From the NCBI RefSeq assembly GCF_947507565.1, contig NC_089176.1:1736001-1800000 (forward strand): a DNA stretch of 64,000 nt, given 5' to 3'. This document shows, in pieces, positions 52,080 to 62,917 of the stretch. Every line of letters begins with the position of its first letter. The stretch's first letter is position 1. The notes beneath the pieces are model-generated. The model did not search any database and was not told the DNA's origin. It saw nothing but the letters and a program-made list of their open reading frames with translations. This DNA comes from Oscarella lobularis (taxonomy: Eukaryota > Porifera > Homoscleromorpha > Homosclerophorida > Oscarellidae). The translations under genes were made by a program, and so were the position numbers.

Positions 52080-52640
52080 TTATATAAGCCCATTTGGTCT
52101 CCAAGCTGGGTCCGTTTTGGGAACCTCCGGCTCAGCTACCTCTGCCTTCACGATGACCTGATTCCGACTGACGGGCGACGTGATTGCGCAAACTCTTCCG
52201 ACACCGGCTGCGTCTTCTTTTCCTAGACCCTCCACGCCATCCTCTAGATACGCTTCGAGCAATCGCACGCCAACTCGTTCTCCAGACGGGCTCCTCACTT
52301 CCACCAAACCAGTCTCGAAGTCTATTCGAATGCCTCTTCTCGAGTCCTTCCCAAGCAGAACCGGAAACAGGAAATTCTCAACAACTTCTAGTGGATGTAC
52401 GATGCGGATAGGACCGATCGTAAATTCCAAATCAACCGTTCATAGCACGCTCATTCCGCTGCCGTTTGCCACCAATAGATCTCGCATTGGAGCCTTCTTC
52501 ATTTCCTTTCCGATTCGCTCAAGGAATTCATTAGAAACAACGGACGTACCTGCTGCGGAGTCGAGAACACAGGGCGTCGGATAATCTCCCTCGACAACGA
52601 TCGCGCAGCGCGTGATATCACCAGCCCCCGAATCGTCAAT
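52080..52640 (-). pseudogene. Ty3 aspartic protease region
   Basis: The minus strand reads TPCVLDSAAGTSVVSNEFLE (retropepsin-type D-S-A active site) and LLVANGSGMSVL followed by a TGA stop near 52441. It then continues in frame EFTIGPIRIVHPLEVVENFL, FPVLLGKDSRRGIRIDFETG. The premature stop confirms decay. Confidence 0.75.
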
Positions 52641-52949
52641 GCTGCTAATTTCTCGACCGGTTAAGGTATTGACGACGTGAGATCCACTGCGATGTTGATT
52701 CTGTCAAGGCTGATGGGGTTGCGTTGCTGGCGTGGCCATCGGTTGTCCATTTCCACTAGTATTCACCCGGTGGGTGGTGCTAAGGTGGACGTCGGTTGCT
52801 GTCCGGCTTGCAGTCCGGCTTGCATCACAGGACCCTGCATAACTTGAGTCGCAGGAGGACTAGGTTGCGTTTGATACTGCGCTGGAGGCCACCCATTTGG
52901 CATCGTCTGGGTGTTTGGATAGCCGATCGTGGCGGCGAGTTTGGCCTCC

Positions 52950-53531
52950 ATCCTTCTGACAGGTCAGCGCGTGGTATCCAGCTTCATCCCAGGTGGTAGA
53001 GCAAGTGCAGCGGGGCAAACTGCGGAGCGCAGGAATAGACAGACCCAGCCGAAGAGACACTGCCGTTTGAAATTCAACGTTTGTAAACGACAGATGTCTC
53101 GAGGCCGGGATCGCTTCTGAACCCGCCGCACTCCTCAACCTAGCCTGGGTGAAGCGGTTGGCGGAGGAGAGCAAACCAGCGTGTTCGGCGTCGACGACGA
53201 AATGGGAGAGGACTCGCTGAAGCTTTAGATGCTTTTCCGGGAGAGTTGCGATAGATGGTAGTGCTTCCGACACAGCTGGAGTAGCCTGAGGGGTGGACAG
53301 CGTGTGAGCAACATGACCGCCGAAAAGGTTATCGGATGGGGTGACAGATACGTCGAGAGCGGATGGAAATTGCTCTAGACGGCTTGGCAACGTGGCAAGG
53401 GTGTCGAGGCACCCAAGAAAGCGCAGGGAGACGTGCGCTCGGCCAGAGGCAGCCTTTAGCGAGACGGAGATGCAGTTGGTGAAGTTGAATGTTGTCGAGC
53501 TGGCAGATAAAGACAGGCTGCCATGGGGCAC
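52950..53531 (-). pseudogene. Non-LTR retrotransposon 3' fragment inserted in Ty3 gag
   Basis: The frame contains LRLGLSIPALRSLPRCTCST, then TWDEAGYHALTCQKDGGQTR and RHDRL. This is the Cys/His end (CxC..HxLxC) seen after the reverse transcriptase in many non-LTR proteins. Upstream residues (HAGLLSSANRFTQARLRSAA) fit the connecting helices. It separates the gag zinc-knuckle half from a Pro/Gln-rich remainder (52951-52763). Confidence 0.6.
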
Positions 53532-53534
53532 CTG

Positions 53535-54480
53535 TCATCGGCATCGGATACATAGGAACGCCATACGGGGCGGGTGCGTACGGTGCATTTATTGGGAACG
53601 CAGAATTTGCATGTTTAGCGAAGCCGCCTCCCACTGCCCTTCCTGTCGCCAACCTTTTCGGGCAGTCGGCAATTCTGTGGCCAGGCTTTTTGCAATAGAA
53701 ACACGGTCCCACTGGCCGAGGTCTAGCATCTGGTGTCCCGGTATTGAGAGCTGCGATGACGGGTGGCTCCGCCGTCTTCTTCTGCAAAAGCTGAATAATT
53801 TTTCCTTGTTGCTCCACCATCTGGCGTAGACAGTCGTCGCGTTCCTTCAATTCCGGTACCGTCGTAGCGACGATCGGGTAGCCGTCTGCGCCACCGAGCT
53901 TCGAACCTTGCTGCCGCTTCCAAATTCGTTCTGCTTTTTCGGCGATTTGACAGCCTCCTCAAGAGTTTCCGGAGCGTCGCGCTCTAGCTCCGCTTGTAAT
54001 TCTGACCTCAGTCCTTCGGTGTACCAGAGGACGATAGCAGCTGCCGAATGCGCATCTCGATCGATAGTCTGCAGCTTTAGTAACACATTACGAAAGCGCG
54101 AACTGTATGACGACACCGACTCCTGTTTCCCTTGCCTGTTGGCAACGAGAGCGCGGGTGTAATGCTGCAACGGGTTTTGCGGTCCAAAAGTCCGCTGCAT
54201 GAATTGCCTGAAATCGTCCCATTCGACCTCGTCGTTCCCATCCACGATCATCGCACGATATTCTGCTTGCGCCCTTCCTCTTAGCAAAGCGACGGCTTGG
54301 CGTAGTCGAGCACGTCGGTTCCATCGCTCGAGATCGCCGACGGCGTTAATCTGGAACATTCGTCGCCGTAGAATTTGTCGAGCCGCGCCGTATACGAGCC
54401 TCTGACAGGGTCGTCGCGCTGAGCACGAGGCGGCTCTTCTTCTTCTTCTTCGACTTGTTGTCGACGTCTTGGCATCTTTT
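53535..54480 (-). pseudogene. Ty3 Gag with zinc knuckle
   Basis: Begins MPRRRQQVEEEEEEPPRAQR near 54475. After a frame change near 54350 it runs through the retrotransposon gag core (FQINAVGDLERWNRRARLRQ, AVALLRGRAQAEYRAM, FRQFMQRTFGPQNPLQHYTR, SYSSRFRNVLLKLQTIDRDA, YTEGLRSELQAEL). Another frame holds a coiled stretch (DDCLRQMVEQQGKIIQLLQK) and one CCHC knuckle (CFYCKKPGHRIADC). It is broken by two frameshifts and the non-LTR insertion. Confidence 0.8.
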
Positions 54481-54859
54481 ACGTGAGAATTCACAGGCCG
54501 CGTCGAGTTACGCTTTGAAATGATCCGAGTGTCGCGCCGAAGAATGTCACACTCCGCGCCGACAGTCTCACTCTCCGCGCCGACTCGTCTGCTGCTCCAA
54601 AAATATTTCGCATCGAACGATGTGCGTCTTCTCCGTCGAATTCGAGAATCGTAGATCCTAACGATTCGAGCACGAACTATCTTCCCGTAATATCCGAAGC
54701 GCCAAACGACCGAAAGAGCTCCTCGGGAAGGAACGAAACGAAACGAAAAGAGACGAAATTTCGCGACGATGAATCGATGATTCTGGAAGCCTGCGGAACG
54801 ATTCAACGCTGGTCTTCCTTTCGCCGCGATCTACCCGGATTCTCCACCAAAATTGTATC

Positions 54860-55000
54860 GATGAGTTCTCGCAGGGAATAACGATAACCGTTGTCTATCA
54901 CGGTACAGGCGAGACTGACTCTTTATTTAGCTCCCAACTCAACATATAGTTTACTACCCCTCCTCCTATCCACGTGACCCCATCTAATCCATTTATACGA
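54860..55000 (-). repeat. 5' LTR of the Ty3 element
   Basis: Matches 38690-38810. The minus strand ends CGATACAATT, followed by TGGTGGAGAATCCGGG, which is in the right place for a primer-binding site. The outer end meets AAGATGCC. Confidence 0.7.
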
Positions 55001-55012
55001 AGATGCCTTTAT

Positions 55013-55372
<360 letters not shown>

Positions 55373-55461
55373 AGCAGAACTGTAAAGAAAGAAGTGCATT
55401 TATCGAAAGCCGCGGAGATACAACGAAGATCGATTGCTAGGCCGATCGATCGATCTTTGAT

Positions 55462-55515
55462 CGAGCGACATTTGGTTTTCAACTAAAAAACAGGGGTTCA
55501 ATTCTCCTTGGGAGT
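55462..55515 (+). tRNA. trnE: 3' part of mitochondrial-type tRNA-Glu (fragment)
   Basis: Anticodon arm TTTGG-TTTTCAA-CTAAA (anticodon TTC) and T arm AGGGG-TTCAATT-CTCCT followed by an acceptor-like strand. The D arm and 5' acceptor are missing at the insertion border. Confidence 0.45.
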
Positions 55516-55524
55516 ACAGTGGAA

Positions 55525-55887
55525 GGGTTATTTTATATATTTGAATTAGGTGATATAATATCTGGGATAATGGTAAATTATATTCCAATTGGCTCTGGAA
55601 TAGGAGTTCTTTTATTATTTGAAGTTTTAATTATGGGAAGAGAATCCACTGCATATAATTATCGAGACATAGATCACGAATGCTTAAAGGAGGAGTTGAC
55701 GCATGACATGCCTCTATAGAAATAATAAAATCTTCAAATATAGAAGTCTTAGGGCGAATTTTATACACAGATTATTATTATTTATTTTTCATAGCAATGA
55801 TAGGAGCTATAGTTTTAACTCATGAGTTAGGAGCAGAGTTAAAAAGACAAGATCTTTTCACACAAACTAGTCGATCATTATGGCAAT
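55525..55887 (+). pseudogene. nad6: nad6 fragment (NADH dehydrogenase subunit 6)
   Basis: Middle part reads VNYIPIGSGIGVLLLFEVLI. After a frame change near 55720 it continues VLGRILYTDYYYLFF, AMIGAIVLTHELGAELKRQD and ends SRSLWQ. The N-terminal membrane helices are absent and a few residues are missing before AMIGAIV. Subunit 6 belongs to the membrane arm of complex I. Confidence 0.8.
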
Positions 55888-55948
55888 AATCGCACTAAAC
55901 GCTATAGTGATTTATAGCCACAATACCCCCTCTGATTAGGAAAACCAA

Positions 55949-56302
55949 ATGAGCGCGGAATTTTATGGTATTTTCATAGCGTTGTGCAGAATAGTCATAT
56001 CTGTTCCTATCTCCGGCGCCTCTTATATTTTAGGAGTTAAACAACCGGATATTGAAAAAGTATCTGTTTATGAATGCGGCTTTGACCCATTCGAATCATC
56101 TCGAATCCCATTTTCTGTAAGATTTTTCTTAATTGGTATTTTATTTTTAATTTTTGACCTCGAAATATGATTCCTTTTCCTCTGAAGTGTTGTTTATAAC
56201 AAAATTTCTTTATTTGGTTATTGAACTATGATAATATTTTTATTCATATTTACTTTAGGCTTAATATACGAGTGAATGAAGGGTGGGCTAGAATGAGAAT
56301 AA
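55949..56302 (+). pseudogene. nad3: nad3, full length in mitochondrial code, inside the NUMT
   Basis: 117 codons from [20 protein letters not shown] to GLEWE. It includes [20 protein letters not shown], the loop conserved in complex I subunit 3. With TGA read as Trp (five times, e.g. FDLEIWFLFLW) the frame is intact; with the nuclear code it stops after 73 codons. It is therefore a recent, undecayed but non-functional nuclear copy. Confidence 0.9.
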
Positions 56303-56337
56303 CCACTAAGGGTCTAATTAGCGGGCCCGCTAAAATA

Positions 56338-56408
56338 GTGTTTGTAGTATAAAGGTAAAATTACTGTCTTCGGAACAGAGGATAGGGGTTCGATTCCCTT
56401 CGGACATT
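56338..56408 (+). tRNA. trnR: Mitochondrial-type tRNA-Arg(UCG) copy
   Basis: Acceptor GTGTTTG pairs with CGGACAT; D stem GTA/TAC; anticodon loop CTTCGGA gives TCG on a 4-bp TGT-type stem; T arm AGGGG-TTCGATT-CCCTT. It lies between nad3 and nad4L as in sponge mtDNA. As a nuclear copy it is presumably silent. Confidence 0.7.
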
Positions 56409-56452
56409 AGGGGGTTGGTTATTAATCATACCTCGAAAAAACTAAATGTATT

Positions 56453-56556
56453 ATGAATATTTTACAGTAGGGACCATATTATTTATTTTTGTTGTTCTAG
56501 GTATAGTACTTAATAGAAGTAACCTTATAATCATGTTGATGTCCATGTCTCTACCG
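56453..56556 (+). pseudogene. nad4L: nad4L 5' fragment
   Basis: Reads MYYEYFTVGTILFIFVVLGI then NRSNLIIMLMSMSL, the first third of subunit 4L, and is cut off by the insertion border. Confidence 0.75.
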
Positions 56557-56565
56557 CTAACATAA

Positions 56566-57010
56566 CCTTCGTTAGTAACATCACTTTGAAAAAAGAAAAA
56601 AAAAATTGTGATTCTTTTTACGTTGTTGTTTATCAATACAAGGATATCGGTTAACACTGATATTTTTTCTAAGCTTTTGCTTTCGAGTTATCGCTGTTCG
56701 TGGTCACGTGACTGTTCGCTTTCAACTTAATTGCGCTCCCTCGTTTTACTTCTTAGCCACGCACGTGTTGCGAACAGGTGTACAACAATCAGTTCTAACT
56801 CTTCGGTTTTCCTTTTTGCCATCGAGCATTTCCTCGACAAGAAAAAGGCGCCACGCCCCTTTCCCGACTCAGCAACGAGTAGTGCTCACGTGCTGGATTA
56901 CAATCATGCATGGTATCCTCTATTGACTAATGCTTTGTACGGAAGAAAGGGTGCGTTTCTCTTTTCTGTCTTTTCATTTCTTCATTCTTCAGGTTATCTT
57001 TTCATTTTTC
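56566..57010. other. Stretch without a recognisable gene
   Basis: Open frames at 56708-57192 have no domain or splice support. An A-rich tract lies at 56590-56612. Confidence 0.4.
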
Positions 57011-57014
57011 GGTC

Positions 57015-57960
57015 CGCAATTTCAGGCCAGCGAATCGCAAACGAGCAAACACCGCTTCGAGGTGGCGAATATGTTCCTCGAATGTGCGCGAGTGTACAAG
57101 GACGTCGTCCAAATACACCAAGCAAGAGTCGAGTGAGAGCCCTCGTAGCACATTGTCCATTAATCGCTAAAACGTTCCCGGCGCGTTGGTAAGGCCAAAC
57201 GGCATAACTTGAAACTCATAGTGACCTCCGTTTCACAAAAAGGCGGTCTTGGCACGATCTTCCGGAGCCATCCCAACCTGCCAGTACCCCGATGAGAGAT
57301 CGAGAGTGGTGAAATATCTTGAACCGCCAAGACTATCAAGTGCGTTGTCAATACGCGGAATCAGGTAAGCGTCTTTTGAAATCGTTGAGGCGGCGAAAGT
57401 CGACACAAAAACGTAGCTTTCCTTTTTTCTTTGGTACGAGAATCATGGGTGACGACCACGGGCTGTTGCTGGGGGCGATAACGCCGGCATCGAGCATTTC
57501 TTCCACCTGACGCTGCGCCTCTGTGTGGAGATGAAAAAGGTTGACGGTACGGGCGCTGGTGAAACGGGCGCTCATTCTCCGTATGAATTGAATGTTGAAG
57601 GACATCTGCACGGCCCAAATCCGCGGAGAGCCGACTGAAAATGTCACTGTAATCCGAGAGCAAACGTTCCAGTGCTGCCCGCTCCGTAGACGACAATTTG
57701 GGAGTTTCAGGCAGCGGTGGTGTCCATTTCTCGGCTGTATGTGAACTTGAAACGGCACCGGTAAGCATTTCAGGATCAATTTCTTCCACCGTGCCAAGAC
57801 GTGTCCCCTTGTAAAGTTTGCGTGCTCCGCCAACGTTGAGAATGCGCACCGGAATCACACCGTCATTGTTGTTAGCAAGAGAAGCAGAGACAACCAGCTC
57901 GCGTTTTTCTGCTAGAGTCGGCAACGGCTCAAACAATATCGAAGACGTAGAAGAGTTGTA
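57015..57960 (-). pseudogene. Second Ty3-type pol fragment: reverse transcriptase
   Basis: From right to left: linker (LLSDYSDIFSRLSADLGRAD), VEEMLDAGVIAPSNSPWSSP, LVPKKKGKLRFCVDFRRLND, then in other frames RYFTTLDLSSGYWQVGMAPE (catalytic Asp), FQVMPFGLTNAPGTF and CLVYLDDVLVHSRTFEEH, with the YLDD box preserved. Stops and frame changes occur near 57370, 57235 and 57170. Both ends are missing. It differs from the 38.7-55 kb element, so it is a separate lineage. Confidence 0.85.
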
Positions 57961-58062
57961 TCGCTCCGTAGAATCCGCGCATTAAAACATGCCGGCAACA
58001 ATCATCTCCGATTTTCCCGGCGGAAAACCTACGGACTCAGCAAGCACCACGCCGGAGTAGGC

Positions 58063-58150
58063 TAGCCTCGCAAGCCAGGCGTGACCTGGTGGGCGTAACC
58101 ACCGCTCACGTCGCGTAGGGCCCGCGTACTGGTATCACGTGTCTTACCGT
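58063..58150 (+). mobile_element. Half of a TAGCCTCGCAAGCCAGGC-type foldback element
   Basis: The start TAGCCTCGCAAGCCAGGC equals the left end of the element at 63371. No complementary right end follows, so this is a broken copy. Confidence 0.5.
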
Positions 58151-58230
58151 ATAGTACATGTGACCCTCATTCGGCTACGCCTCTCCCTACGTAGCGCGTT
58201 GCTCCGCAAACATTTCGATGGCTCGCCGAT

Positions 58231-60846
58231 ATGTCCGAAGTGAATTACCGAGCGATTTACAACACGATAGAAGCCTATGGTCGGTTCATATCACTTGTTT
58301 ATTGGCTCTTCACTCTAGTTCGCTGCAGGCTGTCACAGAACTACCACACGGGGAATCCATTGGACGTCATCCCTGTCCACGAGATCGTTGAGTCTCTCAA
58401 AGCCAAGTTTGATCGCCTCATGACCAACAGAAAGGCTGGAATGATCGTCCGTCATGCGTTTCCCTCTTGTGGTCGAAAGAGAGTCAAAGATGAGTACTGC
58501 TACACCGGCATCAAGCGCCTAAAACTCGACGAAGACAGAGATAATGACGAGGAAGACACAGCTGATTGCGAAGAAGACACAGCAAGCGAGGATGTTCATA
58601 TTCAGTCACCAGCAGCCGAAGGTTAATACGTTTTTGTCTATTGGACAGGAGTACTGATTAATTTGTCTTTATCAAGTTTAGATTAGGACGCATTCTTTTC
58701 TGTGCTTGATAAAGAGATGGAAGCACTTATCTACAGCGATGTGCTATGCCACCAACTCTCAGCGGAATTCATTAACAATTTCTGCTTTCTAGCTTACACC
58801 GATCACACTGAAAAACAAGCACCGCACCTCTTTGGCCTCATTTCCCGACTGGCTGCACGTGAATCCCAAATCGCAAATTCAAGAGACGCTCCTGCATGTC
58901 AATACGCTGCACTGCTGATATTAATGATGGCTAAACATCGATTCCAAAGAGCGTCTATGTGGCCAATGATAGTGTCGTTCATGCTATTGGATCGTGCAAC
59001 GAACAAACAGGTATGTGCTTAAAATGACAAAAAAAAACATTGCTATAGCGCCAAAATGATTTGAGCTCTCTTGGTTTGTGTAAGTCCTACCGTCATTCTT
59101 GGCGAATCCTTGATAACATCAGCAAGGCACAGAGTCTCATACATTGGACTCCTCAGAAGAACGTGATCGTGGCGTTCGACAACCTGAACATCACAAAAAG
59201 AGTTCAGCATCAAAGAGCTGGTTTGACCCTGCACATTGTAAACAAAGGTTTAATTTCGTTTTTGTCAAGACCGCAAATTGCAGATGTGCGACATGACAAC
59301 GAGACTTGTCATAACAGCAGAAATTCACCCACATTTAGAACCATTACTTTTTCAGGTATGAATAGCAATGTGACAAAAGATAGCTGTTATAGTGCTCTTG
59401 TCTTTAAAGGTGCAATGTAAGTTGATAAGCCTGAATCTCTGAAAGAGGATCACATCCTGCCGTCGCCAGCTGATAAACGAGAAACGTTCTCAAACATGAA
59501 AACGTTTCTTAAAAGATTTCTGACGACTGAATTCAAAGCCCTGAAGCCACTTTCTAAAGCGCTTTCTCCTCAGCGTCCGTTCCAGAAAACACAAAAGGCT
59601 AACATCTGTCCTTTAGAAATATTGGATGAAAATGAAAGATCGATCTATGGAACAACCAGAGTTCTTGAAAAATGCGCCCAGGACATAGGCAAGACAGACG
59701 TCAGTTCTCTGGTAAAGTTCTCTTACAGTCAAATAGACGTACGATATGAGCGTAATTCTTCGTCGTCGTAAAGGCCATAGTCGGTGATCAGCTCTCATGC
59801 AAAAATGTGCGGGGAGCAAAGCGATATCGTCTTCCAGAATCATGATACTTTTGATCAGTTTCAGTGGGCAAAAGAGAGTCCAGGTATTTCTGATTGAATA
59901 ACTGACCAACAGTCAGACCCAGTGACTGACTGACTGACTGACTGACTGATTAATCAACTGAAAAACTTCTTCTGCATAGTCGATTTCCATTTCACGTGGG
60001 AGTGTCTGGTCACTTGCTTTCACACGTTGTGGGGATCAGAAACGGTTATGTGGGACACATGGTCATCTTCTTCAGGAAACGGATAGATCGGGAGTGAGCA
60101 AAGAGGAAAAAGTTTCAGGAATAGGATGAATTCTTTCAAAATGTCGTTAGACCATTATGTGACAATGCCATCTTTAGGTGTTCTCAGCTCATCTTACCTC
60201 TGCCGCTTGCCATTATTTTGGGGTGACGGATCCGAGTGCGGATATCAACATCCCTGAAAATTCTGACAATTGGTTGGAGAAAGTTGTTGACGACATCGCT
60301 CGAAGCACGCTGTGCGAGCTGAATCCAGAATATCCCTCTACAGCGGAGGACTCCGATGAAGTTTATGCGTACCATCGGGCAGTCTGCAACATGGGGTTCC
60401 TCTACGATGCCCTACGAAATGCTATTCGCTACGAGGATGGCCCGAAAATCATTCGTCTATGGAGGTACTGGTTGATATATTTCCTGGGATGTGGGAAGGA
60501 ATTACGCGCGGGAAGCAGAGAATTTGCTCGCTAATCTGGCAGCTTATTGGCCAGATGACATAGCTCGCATGCACACTTACCATCGCACCTGCAACGTATC
60601 AGCAGTTCCTCGCCATGGCAAAGCCATTGATCAAGTACTAGAACATTACAACCTGTAATTTAAACAACAATTAAGTATGTCAGGCCAACTCCACTTATCT
60701 ATTTGTTTTACTCACATAGGGTCATCAAAAACTCTGTCCGCCACTCGGGAGCTAACTTGACAAAAGAACACGTCGCTCTTGTGTCGAGATCCGCTTTTAT
60801 TTTGCTCAAAGCATCGCTAAAGGGCAGACTCAGCTCTGTCAAGTAA
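58231..60846 (+). pseudogene. DUF6589-family gene, copy 2
   Basis: Exon pieces: MSEVNYRAIYNTIEAYGRFI at 58231 with HEIVESLKAKFDRLMTNRKA and an acidic tail; 58690-59010 (DKEMEALIYSDVLCHQL, HLFGLISRLAARESQIANS, ALLILMMAKHRFQRASMWPM); 59050-59420 (WRILDNISKAQSLIHW, VIVAFDNLNITKRVQHQRAG, TLHIVNKGLISFLSRPQI); 59440-59700; 60178-60500 (VVDDIARSTLCEL, AYHRAVCNMGFLYDALRNAI, RLWRYWLIYF). Then, after a frame change near 60490, NYAREAENLLANLAAYW, and a last exon from 60720 (VIKNSVRHSGANLTKEHVAL). Several introns with GT..AG are visible. Better kept than copy 1, with at least one frameshift. The Asp-Asn segment VIVAFDNLNI is the family's most conserved block; enzyme activity is unproven. Confidence 0.65.
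59922..59950 (+). repeat. (CTGA)n microsatellite
   Basis: About six units of ACTG/CTGA in the intronic part of DUF6589 copy 2. Confidence 0.85.
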
Positions 60847-61344
60847 TAGCAGAAGTATGACTCTCACAACGCCCACTGCAGAAAATGACGTTAAACCTTT
60901 TCGTGAAATCGTCGAAGAGAATGAAATGGCTGTCTTCAAAAAAAAAGAAAATTTTCAAATTTTCTTTTTGTAGACACTCGTCGGGTAGGGCTGAATGCTG
61001 AACGCAACTACTCGCAGATCGAAAACGAGCTACAAGCTGTGGTATTTGCTTGCACTCGTCTGGATCATTATCTCTTTGGACAGTCAGGCATCACAGTTGA
61101 GTATGATCACAAGCTACTTTCCACGATTATCAAGAAGCCGATCGCAACCGCTCCAAAACGTCTACGTCGTATGCTCCTCGCACTGGGACGCTACAACATT
61201 GTCAACATTATCTACAAGCCGGGAAAAGAAATGGTTCTGGCTGACACGCTGTCTCGCGCATATCTCAAGCAGACGGCACAAGAAACCACCGAATCTGAAG
61301 ATATCTGCGAGCAAATTGCGCAGATCACCCTCAGCGACGAGGAC

Positions 61345-61491
61345 TAGCCTCTGAAACCCAGACCCTCCTAGGCTCGAATCCAGCCTGTTATCCGGGCGGC
61401 TCTTACTGCGTGAGCCTGGACAACAGGCTGGATTCGAGCCTAAGACCCTCCCCGCGCGCGCTACTTGCGGAGAGGGTCTGGGTTTCAGATA
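61345..61491. mobile_element. Foldback element A with 10-bp target duplication, itself interrupted
   Basis: Ends TAGCCTCTGAAACCC and GGGTTTCAGATA; direct repeat CGACGAGGAC at 61335-61344 and 61492-61501. Removing it and one repeat rejoins the retroelement frame (LSDED / DITNDW). Its own body is 64 bp once element B is removed. Confidence 0.9.
61369..61442. mobile_element. Foldback element B nested in A, 9-bp target duplication
   Basis: 74 bp, ends TAGGCTCGAATCCAGCCTG and CAGGCTGGATTCGAGCCTA, flanked by AGACCCTCC at 61360-61368 and 61443-61451. It is inserted inside the left arm of element A. Confidence 0.9.
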
Positions 61492-62917
61492 CGACGAGGA
61501 CATAACCAACGATTGGCTCTCTGCTATCCGCACTGCTACGCGAGAGGATATCGAACTCCAAGCAGTGGGTCATGCCGTGCAGCACGGATGGCCGGCACGG
61601 AAGAAAGATGTCGTTCCCAACGCTCAAATGTACTACTCTTGTAACGGTAACATGACCATACAAGATGGTTTTGTCTAAAAGATGACCGAGTCGTCATTCC
61701 AAGCTCGCTTAGAAGCGCGATGATCAAGCAGCTACACAGTACTCACATCCGTATGGAAAGCTGTCTGCGACTCGCAAGAGAATGCTTCTTCTGGCCAGGA
61801 ATGACCTAAGAAGTCAGCGAATGTCTCCAGATGCAGCATCTGCAACGCTCTACGACCAGAGGAGTGCCGGGAGCCGTTGCAGCCCTCTGAAGCTCCAAAG
61901 CGCAGTTGGGAGAAAGTTGCAATGGATCTCTTTGATTTTGATGGTCGTCACTATTTGATCTTAGTGGACTACTACTCGAACTTTTTTGAAGTTGAAAGTC
62001 TACCGGACGTGCACGCGTCGACGACGATTTCCAAAATACGCCCTGTTTTGCCCGCCACGGGATACCAAAAACCGTTGTGTCTGACAACGGACCCCAATTT
62101 TGCAACGCTTAATTCAGGAAGTTCGCTAAAGCATGGAACTTTGAGCATATCACGTCGACGTCGCCCCGCTACCCACAGTCTAATGGAAGGCTGAAAATCT
62201 GCAAAATGATCATGCGGAAGGCCAAGAAAGCCAACGCTGATACCAATCTTGCGTTGCTCAACTTTCGGGCAACTTCTTCGGAAACGCTGAAAGCCTCACC
62301 AGCACAATTGCTCTATGGTCGACGACTTCGCACCTTACTTCCGATGAAAGAATCTCTTCTCACTCCAACGACACCACAACCGGCAACGGTTCAAACTCTC
62401 AATCGTCTAAGCTAAAGAACAACAGAAAGAAAGATACAACAAGAAATGCAAAGATCTTACACCACTCAAAAAAGGAGAGAATGTGAGAATGAAACTGCTG
62501 GGAGAAAAGGTCTGGTCACCCGCCGTGTGCACCAAGAAGAGAAGCAATCGCTCCTACGTCGTTCAAGCCGGAAGTAAAACGCATCATCGCAATCGTTGGC
62601 TGATTTGCCGTACAGCTGAGCTAAGCTTTCCAGAAGCTACAGCAGAAGAACTTGAAATAGAACAACCAGCACCAAGAGAAGGAGCACCGAAACCGACCCA
62701 GGATTTGGCTCCAAAGCCCGTCGTTCCGACAACGCCGCCGGTACAGACACCGCAGCAACCTGTTCCGTCACAGTCACCTATGAAGTCGCAAACGCCGACT
62801 AAAGCACCGTCTTCATTACAGTCGGTGTCTTCACCCGTCGCCAGTGCTCCAGAAGCAGCTCCAGAAGCAGCACCGCCAAGGTACTCATCCAAGGAACGCC
62901 GTCTGAAAACTTGGTGA

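Larger units (their letters stand above)
38690..55000 (-). mobile_element. Ty3-type LTR retrotransposon, decayed, with four nested insertions
   Basis: Read from right to left: LTR (about 54860-55000), primer-site-like TGGTGGAGAATCC just inside, gag, protease, reverse transcriptase, RNase H, integrase, polypurine tract (GGGAGGGGGAGG on the minus strand, near 38830) and LTR (about 38690-38810). Insertions are a non-LTR fragment in gag (about 52950-53531), a Tc1 element (46096-50364) holding a pogo element, and a DIRS-like element (39801-45810). Without them the element would be about 5.5 kb. The octamer AAGATGCC occurs beside both outer ends, but the exact LTR borders and target duplication are unclear. 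Confidence 0.8.
55462..56565 (+). other. Nuclear insertion of mitochondrial DNA (NUMT)
   Basis: In order: 3' half of a tRNA-Glu-like gene, part of nad6, complete nad3, tRNA-Arg(ucg), start of nad4L. All are on the plus strand, A/T-rich, and use TGA for Trp. The left border falls inside a tRNA and the right inside nad4L; nuclear MITE and unknown DNA flank it. nad6 is rearranged, nad3 is whole. The gene order is that of sponge mtDNA. Confidence 0.85.
60974..62917 (+). pseudogene. Third Ty3-type pol: RNase H, integrase and C-terminal tail
   Basis: RNase H end: NYSQIENELQAVVFACTRLD, FGQSGITVEYDHKLLSTIIK, KPGKEMVLADTLSRAY. The reading is interrupted by a foldback insertion at 61345-61491 and resumes DITNDWLSAIRTATREDIEL. 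Then come the integrase zinc region (HSTHIRMESCLRLARECFFW), the catalytic part (WEKVAMDLFDFDGRHYLILV with Asp, frameshifted), SPRYPQSNGRL (Glu nearby) and RKAKKANADTNLALLNFRAT. It ends with a C-terminal barrel (GEKVWSPAVCTKKRSNRSYV) and a Pro/Gln/Ala tail. Several stops and frameshifts; the RT half is missing. Confidence 0.8.
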
